Under the pieces are notes generated by a model. The model searched no databases. It saw nothing but the letters and a program-made list of their open reading frames with translations, and was not told the DNA's origin. Shown one piece after another: positions 35,122 to 44,271 of a DNA stretch of 64,000 nucleotides; the first letter of the stretch is position 1, and each line of letters opens with the position of its first letter. The position numbers were made by a program, and so were the translations under genes. The DNA lies in NCBI GenBank assembly GCA_020635565.1, contig JACJZN010000009.1, positions 1-64,000 of the forward strand, read 5' to 3'. This DNA is from Flavobacteriales bacterium (GTDB lineage Bacteria > Bacteroidota > Bacteroidia > Flavobacteriales_D > Parvicellaceae).

Positions 35122-35534
35122 AATATTCCTTAGACGAAGAATATGATTTTGACTTCTATCTTTTAGGGATTAGTTGTCATGAAAAAGATTATCGGACTTG
35201 TTGGGCGATCAATCAAGCTCTTGGAATTAACCTTTCTAAAGAGGAAAATGACATTGAGGTCATCATCAAGAAGACGAATCGGTGTAGTTTACATTCAATG
35301 TTTACTTATTACAATGAAGAGACTGAAACTGAGTTTAGATTAATAGCAAACAGAAGTACACTAGGCGTTTTGATACCAGAAAAGGCTCAGGCAGATTATT
35401 TATTAATGGTTACCGATAACAGTGAGAAGTCTATTGATGATATTAGAAGACAGATTAACGAGATCCCTTTCGTTCTAACTTCTTTTGTCGTTGATGTAGA
35501 GGACTTAAAGTCAAAGGAAAACCTTATCTTTTAA
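35118..35534 (+). CDS. IPExxxVDY family protein
   Basis: A 138-residue Bacteroidota-specific protein. The start YSLDEEYDFDFYLLGISCHE and the strand FRLIANRSTLGVLIPEKAQA, followed by ADYLLMV, match the IPExxxVDY family (here LIPEKAQADY, so Val is Ala). It is small, soluble and of unknown function; homologues commonly sit immediately next to pyk, as here. It overlaps the LysM gene stop by 4 bp (ATGA). pyk starts 70 bp later. Confidence 0.82.
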   Translation: MKYSLDEEYDFDFYLLGISCHEKDYRTCWAINQALGINLSKEENDIEVIIKKTNRCSLHSMFTYYNEETETEFRLIANRSTLGVLIPEKAQADYLLMVTDNSEKSIDDIRRQINEIPFVLTSFVVDVEDLKSKENLIF

Positions 35535-35604
35535 TAATATTTACTTAATTTTAAGTTACCTAACTTCCCGATAAATTTGAGGAGAAAAGTAAAGTCAAAC
35601 AATT

Positions 35605-37026
35605 ATGACAAGAAGAACAAAAATAGTGGCCACATTAGGGCCTGTATCCAGTTCATACGAACAGATAAAAAAGTTAGTTGAAGCAGGGGTGAATGTGTGT
35701 AGGATCAACTTCTCTCATGGGAAGCATGAAGATTTGGTTGAAGTTATTCAGCATATTCGAAATATCAATGAAGAATTGGGTGTTCATACCGCAATACTAG
35801 GAGATCTTCAAGGTCCAAAGATACGTGTGGGCGAGATGGAACCTGGTACCATACTGGAAGATGGACAGGAATTTATTCTTACCAACCAGAAATGTGTAGG
35901 TAATAAGGAGAAGGCATATATTTCTTATCAAGAGATTCCCAAGGATGTGAAAGCAGGTGAATTGATTCTGATGGATGATGGGAAGTTGCAGATGGAGGTG
36001 ATCAGTACGAATTATGAAGACCAAGTAATTTTGAAAGTTACTCATGGTGGAGTGCTTTCTTCTAAAAAAGGCGTCAATCTTCCTAATACTAAGATTTCTC
36101 AGCCATGTCTTACAGAAAAAGATCTTATTGATCTGGATTTCTGTCTGGAGCATAATCTGGATTGGATAGGGTTATCTTTTGTTAGATCCGCTCGAGATAT
36201 TATTGAATTGAAGCATATCATTTCTTCGAAAAATAAGTCATCTAAAGTGGTAGCAAAGATTGAGAAACCCGAAGCTATTGCAGAACTAAGTGATATTATC
36301 AAAATTACTGATGCTGTAATGGTAGCCAGAGGTGATCTTGGTGTAGAGATACCAATGCAGGATGTTCCATTATTACAGAAGAAAATTGTACAAAAATGCC
36401 TTGAAAACGCTAAACCAGTTATCATCGCAACGCAGATGATGGAAAGCATGATAGAGAATATTGCACCTACCAGAGCAGAAGTGACGGATGTAGCCAATGC
36501 GGTTATGGATGGAGCTGATGCGGTTATGTTGAGTGGTGAAACTTCTGTGGGTGCGCATCCTGTAGAGGTGATAAAGGCGATGTGTAAGATTATTAATAAA
36601 GTAGAAGCTGATTACGATCAACTCTACGAACAAGAAAGAGTTCCGGAAAAGAATCAGGAGAGGTTCATTACAGATAGCATTTGTTTTAACGCATGTAGAC
36701 TTTCTGCAAGAGTAGATGGTAAGGCTATTGTAACCATGACACATTCTGGTTATACAGGATTTAAAATTAGTAGTCAAAGACCCAGAGCAAAAATCTTTGT
36801 ATTCTCAGGAAATAAAAAATTATTGACTACGATGTCACTTGTGTGGGGTGTAAAAACATTCTATTATGACAAGATGGTAAGTACGGATCATACGATTGCT
36901 GATATCAAGTATTTATTGAAGAAGGAAGGGTTTGTAAAAGAAGGAGACTTGATCATTAATACGGCATCCATGCCAATTGAAGATAAGGGGAATACCAATA
37001 TGTTGAAACTAAGTTATATAGAATAA
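35605..37026 (+). CDS. pyk: Pyruvate kinase
   Basis: Makes ATP and pyruvate from phosphoenolpyruvate in glycolysis. The 473 residues have all the family features: KIVATLGPVSSSYEQIKKLV, INFSHG, DLQGPKIRVGEM, a B domain, the metal/substrate signature KVVAKIEKPEAIAELSDI, VMVARGDLGVEIPMQDVP, KPVIIATQMMESMIENIAPT and MLSGETSVGAHPVEVIKAMC. TAAATTTG at 35572-35579, 25 bp before the start, is a good -7 element. No terminator was recognised before the TonB receptor gene. Confidence 0.97.
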   Translation: MTRRTKIVATLGPVSSSYEQIKKLVEAGVNVCRINFSHGKHEDLVEVIQHIRNINEELGVHTAILGDLQGPKIRVGEMEPGTILEDGQEFILTNQKCVGNKEKAYISYQEIPKDVKAGELILMDDGKLQMEVISTNYEDQVILKVTHGGVLSSKKGVNLPNTKISQPCLTEKDLIDLDFCLEHNLDWIGLSFVRSARDIIELKHIISSKNKSSKVVAKIEKPEAIAELSDIIKITDAVMVARGDLGVEIPMQDVPLLQKKIVQKCLENAKPVIIATQMMESMIENIAPTRAEVTDVANAVMDGADAVMLSGETSVGAHPVEVIKAMCKIINKVEADYDQLYEQERVPEKNQERFITDSICFNACRLSARVDGKAIVTMTHSGYTGFKISSQRPRAKIFVFSGNKKLLTTMSLVWGVKTFYYDKMVSTDHTIADIKYLLKKEGFVKEGDLIINTASMPIEDKGNTNMLKLSYIE

Positions 37027-37070
37027 AATAGTTTCAGGCAATTATTGATTTTTTAGAACGTTTATACCCC

Positions 37071-39437
37071 GTGAAAAACAGAAGAATACTACTCTCGCTG
37101 ATCTGCTTTTTGTCGCCTCTGTTATTTTGGGCGCAGAATACTGTGTCAGGTTATCTGACAGATAAGAGTTCAGGCGAACCTTTGATCGGTGCTACTATTT
37201 TTGAAGAGACTACAGAAAAGGGAACCACTACTAATCTTTATGGTTTTTATAGTATTACACTGAATGGTGAATCTGCTCAACTTCGTTTTTCATTTGTTGG
37301 ATACAATACGCAGCGTTTCGAGGTTAATCTGGAAGAGTCGGTTAAGCTTGATGTAGAGTTGGATCCTTTCAATGAATTGGATGAAGTAACTATAAATGCT
37401 ACCGAATCCAGCAATATTCAGGAAAATACGCAAATGAGTACCATAGAACTTTCTATGGATAAAGTGAAAGCTTTGCCAGTATTTCTTGGTGAGAAGGATG
37501 TAATGAAAACCATACAACTACTTCCGGGAGTTCAAAGTGGAACAGAGGGGGCGAGTGGAATATACGTAAGGGGAGGTGGTCCCGATCAGAATCTAATTCT
37601 CCTTGATGGTGTTCCTGTTTACAATGCCTCACATTTATTCGGCTTCTTTTCTGTTTTTAACGCTGATGCAATCAATTCTGTGCAATTAATTAAAGGTGGA
37701 TTTCCTGCACATTATGGTGGTAGACTTTCCTCAGTAATAGATATCCGAATGAAGGAAGGAAATATGAAAGAGATTCATGGAGAAGGTTCAGTGGGTTTGA
37801 TCAGTGCAAAATTAATGTTGGAAGGACCAATCGTGAAGGATAAAACATCTTTTGCAATCTCTGGTAGAAGGACTTATATCGACCTCCTTGCTAGACCTCT
37901 AATATCAGCCGCTGCGGAAAATCAGGGCTACGGTGGTTACTTCTTTTATGATATGAACGCCAAGATAAATCATAAATTTTCGGATAGAAGTCGCTTGTAC
38001 GCAAGTGGATATTTTGGTAATGATAAGTTCTATGCGGTTTTGAATGATCAATTCGTAGATAACGGTACTACCTACAAATACCAATTTGATAATCAACTGA
38101 AATGGGGAAATGGAATTGCCGCTCTTCGCTGGAATTACCTGATCACACCAAAGTTATTCAGTAACACTACTTTGACTTACAGTAAATATAATTTTCTGGT
38201 TGGTTTTCATGAAAAGGATGAACAGATTGATGCTTCTGGAACCGAATCACAGGAGTTTTCGTTTGAATACGTTTCTGGAATTCGAGATTATTCGGCAAAG
38301 ATTGATTTTGATTACACTCCACATCCAGATCATTACGTTAAGTTTGGTGCAGGTTATACCTATCACACCTTTACTCCAGGTGTAAATACCTTTAAGCAAG
38401 AGTTTGGCGGAAGTGTTGAAATTGATACAACGTTCGGTGCTGCGAAAATCAATGCAAGTGAATTTTGGACTTATATTGAAGATGATTATAAAATTACCAA
38501 CCGTCTAAAGGCAAATGTTGGAGTTCATTTCTCAGGTTTCCTTGTTGGTGAAACACCTTATCTGTCAGTTCAGCCAAGAGCCTCTGCCAGATACTTGCTG
38601 AATGAGAATAGCTCGATCAAAGCTTCGTATGCTCAAATGGCACAATTTCTTCATTTGCTTACTAATACGGGAATTGGCCTCCCAACAGATCTTTGGGTGC
38701 CCCCTACGGATTCTATAAAACCACAATATTCATCGCAGGTTGCAGTAGGTTATGCACAGACTATCGCCAAGAAGTACGAATTAAGTGTAGAAGGATATTA
38801 TAAGAAAATGACCAATCTTATTGAATACAAAGATGGCGCATCATTTTTCGGTAATCAAGAATCATGGGAGGATAAGATCGAGGTCGGAACAGGACAAGCA
38901 TATGGAGCAGAGTTTCTTATTGAGAAGAAGGTCGGTAAAACGAGTGGATGGATTGGTTATACCTTATCTTGGAGTAATAGAACATTTGAGAATCTAAACT
39001 TTGGTGAGACGTTTCCTTATCGCTACGATAGAAGACACGATATTGGTGTAGCAATAACTCACAAGTTCAATGATCGAGTAGATGTTGGTGTAGTTTGGGT
39101 ATATGGCACAGGTAATGCCGTTTCTCTAGGTACAGAAAGGTATATGTCCTATGATGCAGCATTTAATGGTTATTATTGGGAAGGACAGGAGATCGAACAT
39201 ATAGATTCTAGAAATGGTTATCGTATGCCAGCATATCACCGATTGGATATAGGAGTAAACTTACACAAGAAAATGGCTAAATGGGAAAGAACATGGTCTT
39301 TTGGAGTGTATAATGTATATAGTAGACAAAATCCATTTTACTTGTATTTTAGTTATGATGACAGTGGGGATAGACGCCTAACGCAAATTAGTTTGTTTCC
39401 ATTTATGCCATCATTTAGTTATAGTTTTAAATTCTGA
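37071..39437 (+). CDS. TonB-dependent receptor with carboxypeptidase-like domain
   Basis: A 788-residue outer-membrane receptor. The signal peptide (about 1-21, ending LLFWAQ) is followed by a CarboxypepD_reg-like domain (about 22-105: NTVSGYLTDKSSGEPLIGAT, FYSITL, FSFVGYNTQ). The plug domain (about 115-230) has MKTIQLLPGVQSGTEGASGI and GGPDQNLILLDGVPVYN, then GGFPAHYGGRLSSVIDI. The barrel ends in SFSYSFKF with the terminal aromatic. The start is GTG 37071. It takes up an unknown substrate, using energy from TonB. The DUF4249 lipoprotein overlaps its stop (TGATG), a common pairing in Bacteroidota. Confidence 0.9.
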   Translation: MKNRRILLSLICFLSPLLFWAQNTVSGYLTDKSSGEPLIGATIFEETTEKGTTTNLYGFYSITLNGESAQLRFSFVGYNTQRFEVNLEESVKLDVELDPFNELDEVTINATESSNIQENTQMSTIELSMDKVKALPVFLGEKDVMKTIQLLPGVQSGTEGASGIYVRGGGPDQNLILLDGVPVYNASHLFGFFSVFNADAINSVQLIKGGFPAHYGGRLSSVIDIRMKEGNMKEIHGEGSVGLISAKLMLEGPIVKDKTSFAISGRRTYIDLLARPLISAAAENQGYGGYFFYDMNAKINHKFSDRSRLYASGYFGNDKFYAVLNDQFVDNGTTYKYQFDNQLKWGNGIAALRWNYLITPKLFSNTTLTYSKYNFLVGFHEKDEQIDASGTESQEFSFEYVSGIRDYSAKIDFDYTPHPDHYVKFGAGYTYHTFTPGVNTFKQEFGGSVEIDTTFGAAKINASEFWTYIEDDYKITNRLKANVGVHFSGFLVGETPYLSVQPRASARYLLNENSSIKASYAQMAQFLHLLTNTGIGLPTDLWVPPTDSIKPQYSSQVAVGYAQTIAKKYELSVEGYYKKMTNLIEYKDGASFFGNQESWEDKIEVGTGQAYGAEFLIEKKVGKTSGWIGYTLSWSNRTFENLNFGETFPYRYDRRHDIGVAITHKFNDRVDVGVVWVYGTGNAVSLGTERYMSYDAAFNGYYWEGQEIEHIDSRNGYRMPAYHRLDIGVNLHKKMAKWERTWSFGVYNVYSRQNPFYLYFSYDDSGDRRLTQISLFPFMPSFSYSFKF

Positions 39438-40288
39438 TGAGAAAGCTTATTTACATAACTCTATCTATTCTAGTTTTATCTTCATGTGAGAAGTATATAG
39501 ATTTTGATGCTGAGATAAAGCAGCCAAAATTAGTTGTCAATGGGATCATTAATCCAGATAGTACATTCGATATTCATATTAGCAGAAGTTTGAGTGTAAT
39601 CGATAATGCTGATTTAAGCATTGTAGAAAATGCTACGGTCAAGATCTTAGATGAGAATGGAGCTGTTTTTGAGACATTGGTCTATGAATACAATGGTCAT
39701 TATAAGGGAGTTTTGTCGCCAAATATTGATGAAGATTACTCAATTGAGGTATCAGCCCCAGATTTCACTATGGTAACAGCTACCACTTCAATACCAAATT
39801 TGGTTGATCTTAGCAATGCAGATACTTTAGGAGTCGAAGATGTTAACGGCTATAAGGAGTTGCAGTTGACGATTACTTTTGAGGATTTGGCGAATGAAAG
39901 TAATTATTATATGCTGGAAGTATTTGCAGCAGACATTGTTAGTGGTCAGATCTATTTGAATCCAATGGATATACGTTCAGATGATATTACTCTGGGATTG
40001 GATGAGAATGGTTATAGCGCTCAGGTATTCTTTTCAGATGAATTATTTGACGGACAGGAAAAAACGCTGGTAATTTATGTAGAGGATACCAGAGATTGGG
40101 ATGATTATATAGAGATTCGAATGACAAGTATTACACAAGATCTTGAACGATACGCAAGAACCTTGGACGCTTATGATAATAATTATGGGAACCCTTTTGC
40201 CCAACCGGTTCAGGTGTTTTCAAATATTGAAGGGGGATTTGGGATTTTTGCGGGCTATCAGGTAAGTAGGAAGAAAATATCTTTCTAA
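39437..40288 (+). CDS. DUF4249 lipoprotein
   Basis: A 283-residue lipoprotein (LSSC, Cys 17) of the DUF4249 family. After the anchor come YIDFDAEIKQPKLVVNGIIN, the family start, then beta-rich segments (FDIHISRSLSVIDNADLSIV, ATVKILDENGAV, YSIEVSAPDF). DUF4249 proteins are encoded with TonB receptors and are thought to be the surface-exposed lid or ligand-binding partner. Here its ATG overlaps the receptor's stop by 1 bp. It converges on the minus-strand gene beside it, with no gap. Confidence 0.88.
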   Translation: MRKLIYITLSILVLSSCEKYIDFDAEIKQPKLVVNGIINPDSTFDIHISRSLSVIDNADLSIVENATVKILDENGAVFETLVYEYNGHYKGVLSPNIDEDYSIEVSAPDFTMVTATTSIPNLVDLSNADTLGVEDVNGYKELQLTITFEDLANESNYYMLEVFAADIVSGQIYLNPMDIRSDDITLGLDENGYSAQVFFSDELFDGQEKTLVIYVEDTRDWDDYIEIRMTSITQDLERYARTLDAYDNNYGNPFAQPVQVFSNIEGGFGIFAGYQVSRKKISF

Positions 40289-40957
40289 TTACCACTCATC
40301 TAATGTTTCTCTTCTAAAAACCATTCGGTAGATCTCGCCTAATAATATCTTGACCTGAAATTGATAATATGGTGCATTTAGAGGTTTCTTAATATTTTCT
40401 TCGTGTGTCAACATGGTTCTATAGCCTCCTCCAGTGCCAAGTGCAAACCATCTCCATACCTTAAATTGAACAGAACCCCCTACACCAAAGACATAGGATC
40501 CCCCTTTAATAAATGGAGTTGGATTGACATGCCCAGCTGTATCCAAATACTTTAATTCGATACCACCAACCCCCAAATGCACGGGAGTAGTGAGTTCCCA
40601 TCTTTTAGTTCGAAGCCATACATAATCATAAAAGAGTCCTGAGTAACTAAAGTTAAACAAGAGTGTGTCAGTTGCTTCAGGATATTGAATGTGGTCAATT
40701 TTTCCAACGAAATTAACAGGTTGTTGAAGCCAGTAGAACCCGAGTCCTACACGATGCTTTTCATACAATTCTACACCGATCTTGATGCCGTTGAACTTTA
40801 CTTTGTTGTTGAGTACGTAAGATCTTCTTGCATCAAATGCAAACAGGAGTTTGGCTTTTTTTATTGGTTTTTCAGAAGCAACAGAAGTAGAGTCTTGGCC
40901 CCATGAAAGATTGGAAAAAACTAAAAATAATATGAAGATCCATTTACTTCTTTGCAT
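40289..40957 (-). CDS. Secreted protein of unknown function, likely outer-membrane barrel
   Basis: A 222-residue protein with a signal peptide (WIFILFLVFSNLSWGQ). The mature part has alternating short beta strands (LLFAFDARRSYVLNNKVKFN, KIGVELYEKHRVGLGFYWLQ, KGGSYVFGVGGSVQFKVWRW) typical of a small outer-membrane barrel. No named family is recognised. Its start lies inside the 3' end of prmC (14-bp overlap), so it is translated from the same message as prmC. Confidence 0.65.
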   Translation of the reverse strand: MQRSKWIFILFLVFSNLSWGQDSTSVASEKPIKKAKLLFAFDARRSYVLNNKVKFNGIKIGVELYEKHRVGLGFYWLQQPVNFVGKIDHIQYPEATDTLLFNFSYSGLFYDYVWLRTKRWELTTPVHLGVGGIELKYLDTAGHVNPTPFIKGGSYVFGVGGSVQFKVWRWFALGTGGGYRTMLTHEENIKKPLNAPYYQFQVKILLGEIYRMVFRRETLDEW

Positions 40958-41810
40958 TTACAATTCTGTCGTTTGAATTAATATCTTTTATAACCTGAAC
41001 TTCTTTATATCCGATTTTATAAAGCAAATCAGCAGTTTCTCTTGCTAATAATTGATTTACTTCTAAATACAATTTACCTCCATCTTTCAACCAGGATAAG
41101 CAATTCTGTCCTATTGCCTGGTAAAAGATCAGCGGGTTGTCGTCTTCCACAAATAATGCCAAATGTGGTTCAAAATGAGTTACCCCAGCGTCCATAGATT
41201 TTTTCTCAGAATCTCTGATGTAAGGAGGGTTGCTGACGATAATGTCGAATTGAGCAGGAAAAGTATCGGGAAGATTTGATTCTTCAAGAATATCAAGTTT
41301 TGTAAAATGGCATTCAGCAGCATTCTTTTTTGCATTTTCTCCTGCAATAGCCAAAGCTTTTTCGGATATATCTACCGCGTAAACTTCCCAATCTGATCGT
41401 TTTGATTTTATTGCTATCGGAATACATCCTGATCCTGTGCCAATATCCAGAATTTTCAATTTGTCCTGATTTTGGTTCAAAATTAGATGAACCAATTCTT
41501 CCGTTTCTGGTCTGGGGATCAATACGTCCGGAGTAACCTTGAACAGGAGACCGTAAAAGGGAGCTTCTTCTAGAATGTATTGAATAGGTTCTTTCCGTTT
41601 CAATCTTTTCAGCGTAAAGTGGAAATCTAATAACTCAGACTCGCTTAACCGGGCATCGGATTTTGTTCGTTGTTCGGTTCTTGACCAACCCAGAAAATGT
41701 TCTGTCGTGATCTCAAAGAGGGTTTGGATCTCACCTGGTTCAAACAATCCTTCCAGTCCTTCTACGAAGTACTCTTTGATGGCTTTGAATGTATTTACCT
41801 GAACGAACAT
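40944..41810 (-). CDS. prmC: Peptide chain release factor N5-glutamine methyltransferase
   Basis: Methylates the Gln of the GGQ motif in release factors using SAM. The 288-residue form begins MFVQVNTFKAIKEYFVEGLE. Motifs: RKEPIQYILEEAPFYGLLFK, VLIPRPETEELVHLIL, SAM-binding LDIGTGSGCIPIAI and catalytic NPPYIRDSE. The frame is open back to 41861, but the ATG at 41810 places the first helix as in homologues. TAATTTCG at 41829-41836 on the minus strand looks like a -7 element inside the longer frame. It is divergent from the ATP-grasp gene. Confidence 0.93.
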   Translation of the reverse strand: MFVQVNTFKAIKEYFVEGLEGLFEPGEIQTLFEITTEHFLGWSRTEQRTKSDARLSESELLDFHFTLKRLKRKEPIQYILEEAPFYGLLFKVTPDVLIPRPETEELVHLILNQNQDKLKILDIGTGSGCIPIAIKSKRSDWEVYAVDISEKALAIAGENAKKNAAECHFTKLDILEESNLPDTFPAQFDIIVSNPPYIRDSEKKSMDAGVTHFEPHLALFVEDDNPLIFYQAIGQNCLSWLKDGGKLYLEVNQLLARETADLLYKIGYKEVQVIKDINSNDRIVNAKK

Positions 41811-41870
41811 GTTTATAAAATGATAAAGCGAAATTAAACTTATTTCATTTAGGATTCTCATCTTTAGGTT

Positions 41871-42782
41871 ATGAAGACAGAAGGCTATGACGTGGTGGTC
41901 CTCACAGAGGATAGATATGCGTTCCCTACAAGAATAAATGATTATTACAAAAATGTAGTAGTGGAGGACGCTTTGTTGTTGAACGCTCTAAACAAAGTAG
42001 GTCTTAGAACGGCAAGATTCTCCTGGTCTGATAGAGATGTGGATTGGTCCAAGGTAAAATCTGTTGTGTTTAGAACAACTTGGGATTATTTTGATCGATA
42101 TGATGAATTTAAACCCTGGTTTGATCATTTGAAGACCCGATTGATAATGTTTAACGATGCTCGTATTCTCGAGTGGAATCAAGATAAGATTTATCTGCAG
42201 GAGCTGTCAAATAAAGGGATTCATATTCCTGAGACGATCTTTATTGAAACGAGAGATCAAAGAACACTGAAGGAGATTACAGCATCATTGTCAACAGATG
42301 AGTTTGTCCTAAAGCCAAATGTGTCTGGGGCAGCACGGCTTACATTCAGGTTAAATAAGCGAGATTGTGAAGGATTTGAATCTCAATACCGAGAGATGAT
42401 CATGAAAGAAGATTTTATGGTGCAGGCATTTCAGACGCAGATCATGACAAAAGGAGAGATTTCCTTAATACTTATAGGAGGGGAATTCACGCATGCAGTT
42501 CTAAAAAGAGGAAAACCTGGAGATTTCAGAGTTCAAGATGACTTCGGTGGTTCTGCGGTGCCATTCGAGCCCAATGAAAAGGAAAAGTTATTTGCGAAGC
42601 AATGCTATGATGTTTTGGATATTAAACCACATTATTGCAGAGTAGATATCATTTGGGATAATGATGATCAATTGGCTTTGTCTGAATTGGAAATGATTGA
42701 GCCGGAACTTTGGATGCGAACCAATCCCGATGCTGCAATGAAATTGGCTAGATCGATCTATAATTCATTGATCAAACAATAA
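41871..42782 (+). CDS. ATP-grasp domain protein
   Basis: A 303-residue cytosolic enzyme with the ATP-grasp fold (glutathione synthetase/RimK-like). Visible parts: a pre-ATP-grasp domain (YDVVVLTEDRYAFPTRINDY), the region FNDARILEWNQDKIYLQEL, lid EFVLKPNVSGAARLTFRL (Lys contacts ATP), FMVQAFQTQIMTKGEISLIL, HYCRVDIIWDNDDQLALSEL with metal-binding acids, and MIEPELWM. It probably ligates an amine to a carboxylate; the substrates are unknown. It is convergent with the helicase gene, overlapping by 11 bp at the stops. Confidence 0.8.
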   Translation: MKTEGYDVVVLTEDRYAFPTRINDYYKNVVVEDALLLNALNKVGLRTARFSWSDRDVDWSKVKSVVFRTTWDYFDRYDEFKPWFDHLKTRLIMFNDARILEWNQDKIYLQELSNKGIHIPETIFIETRDQRTLKEITASLSTDEFVLKPNVSGAARLTFRLNKRDCEGFESQYREMIMKEDFMVQAFQTQIMTKGEISLILIGGEFTHAVLKRGKPGDFRVQDDFGGSAVPFEPNEKEKLFAKQCYDVLDIKPHYCRVDIIWDNDDQLALSELEMIEPELWMRTNPDAAMKLARSIYNSLIKQ

Positions 42783-44172
42783 ACTCAGGATTGAAATTCA
42801 CAAAATAAACTTTGTCTTTTGCTCTGGTGATCGCTGTATAGAGCCATCGCATATATTCATAGTCGATCCCGTCTGGAGGAAGAAAACCTTGATCAATGAA
42901 AACAATAGGCCATTGTCCTCCTTGAGATTTATGACAGGTAACACTATAGGCAAATTTAACCTGTAATGCATTAAAATAAGGACTCTTCATGATCTTAGCC
43001 ATGCGTTTGCGCTTGTCTTTGATCTCCATATAGTCCTCCTCAATAGCACCGAATAGTTCATTTTGTTGTTCCCAGGACAAGGATGCTTTGTCGCTCATGA
43101 TAGCATCTAGGATAATCTTGCATTCAAATTCAGGTTCATCTGGGTAGTCCACAAATTTTGCCGTAACATCAGCAAAATAGAATCCATATAATTTTTCTGT
43201 TCTTTTAATCCTAAGAACCTCGAGTGCATCGCCATTAGCAATAAAACTGATCTTACTTTGGGGGTCCATCCAGAAATAATTGTTTTTGAGAACCATAAGC
43301 AGATCGCCAGCCGCTACTTCTTCTTCTCTATAAAGAATTCTGTGTCGGATATTTTGGTTGAATAGATTCGCTCTTTTATTTGAACGACAGATCACGATCA
43401 CATTTTCTTCTCCTTCTCGGTTGATAGAGGATTCCAGTTCATCCTGAAGGGTATATCCGTCTATGGCGATAGCATCATTGTGGTTGCATTCCAGAGCCAA
43501 CTGAAAATCATCCTGCAGCATCTGAACTCGAAGTTTAGTCGCATTGTATAAAATACCAGAGTCCTCTCCCTGTCGAACCACCGTTTTTAATTGAATCGAT
43601 CCAAATGGAATCCCATACGATCCTTCCAGAAACTGTTTGTCTAAGGCAGGACTAAAGGCACTTCCCACAGGAGGAAGCTGAGCAGTATCGCCAATAAAAA
43701 GTAATTTACAATTGAATCCATTGTAGGTGAATCGAAACAGATCATCTAAAAGATCCCGTGATTCTGAAAACTCTAAGCTATTTTCAGAAGCGATCATACT
43801 TGCCTCATCCACAATGAATAAAGTGTTTTTGTGCAGATTTTTTCCTAGACGATATTCCATTTTTCCTTTGACACGTGTTTGGAAGTAGATCTTTTTATGT
43901 ATGGTCATGGCATCCTTCCCACTATGTCCAGCTAACACTTTTGCTGCTCTTCCGGTTGGTGCAAGCAATGCACTTTTCATTTTGTTTTGATCCAGTGTTT
44001 TAACCAATGCGCCAATCAAACTGGTTTTTCCAGTCCCTGCATATCCTTTTAGGATCATACCTACTTGAGAATTTAAGGAGTAAACAAAGCGTGAAAGTGC
44101 ATTGGCGGCTTTAGCTTGATCAGGAGTTGGAGGAAATCCTAAATTATGTATGAGTTGATGTTCAAAATCCAT
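42772..44172 (-). CDS. RecD-like superfamily 1 DNA helicase
   Basis: A 466-residue P-loop helicase, short relative to RecD2. Motifs in order: MILKGYAGTGKTSLIGAL (Walker A, about 37-54), KSALLAPTGRAAKVLAGHSG (motif Ia), LFIVDEASMI (motif II), LLFIGDTAQLPPVGSAF (motif III), and at the C-terminus a UvrD_C_2-like region VTCHKSQGGQWPIVFIDQG and WLYTAITRAKDKVYFV (motifs V-VI). An intact set of motifs suggests an active ATP-dependent 5'-3' helicase in DNA repair. The start is ATG 44172. Confidence 0.88.
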   Translation of the reverse strand: MDFEHQLIHNLGFPPTPDQAKAANALSRFVYSLNSQVGMILKGYAGTGKTSLIGALVKTLDQNKMKSALLAPTGRAAKVLAGHSGKDAMTIHKKIYFQTRVKGKMEYRLGKNLHKNTLFIVDEASMIASENSLEFSESRDLLDDLFRFTYNGFNCKLLFIGDTAQLPPVGSAFSPALDKQFLEGSYGIPFGSIQLKTVVRQGEDSGILYNATKLRVQMLQDDFQLALECNHNDAIAIDGYTLQDELESSINREGEENVIVICRSNKRANLFNQNIRHRILYREEEVAAGDLLMVLKNNYFWMDPQSKISFIANGDALEVLRIKRTEKLYGFYFADVTAKFVDYPDEPEFECKIILDAIMSDKASLSWEQQNELFGAIEEDYMEIKDKRKRMAKIMKSPYFNALQVKFAYSVTCHKSQGGQWPIVFIDQGFLPPDGIDYEYMRWLYTAITRAKDKVYFVNFNPEFIV

Positions 44173-44220
44173 AGATGAAAAGCTGTTTTTTGTGGATTAT
44201 ATAATTGTTTTTTAGACCAA

Positions 44221-44251
44221 TTTGAAAGACTAGAGAAAAACACTAAATTTG
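44221..44251 (+). promoter_or_regulatory. Promoter of the 44.3-48.6 kb envelope operon
   Basis: TTTG (44221-44224), 19-nt spacer, TAAATTTG (44244-44251); consensus promoter 20 bp before ATG 44272. Confidence 0.8.
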
Positions 44252-44271
44252 CAGCCTCAAATTAGCAAAAA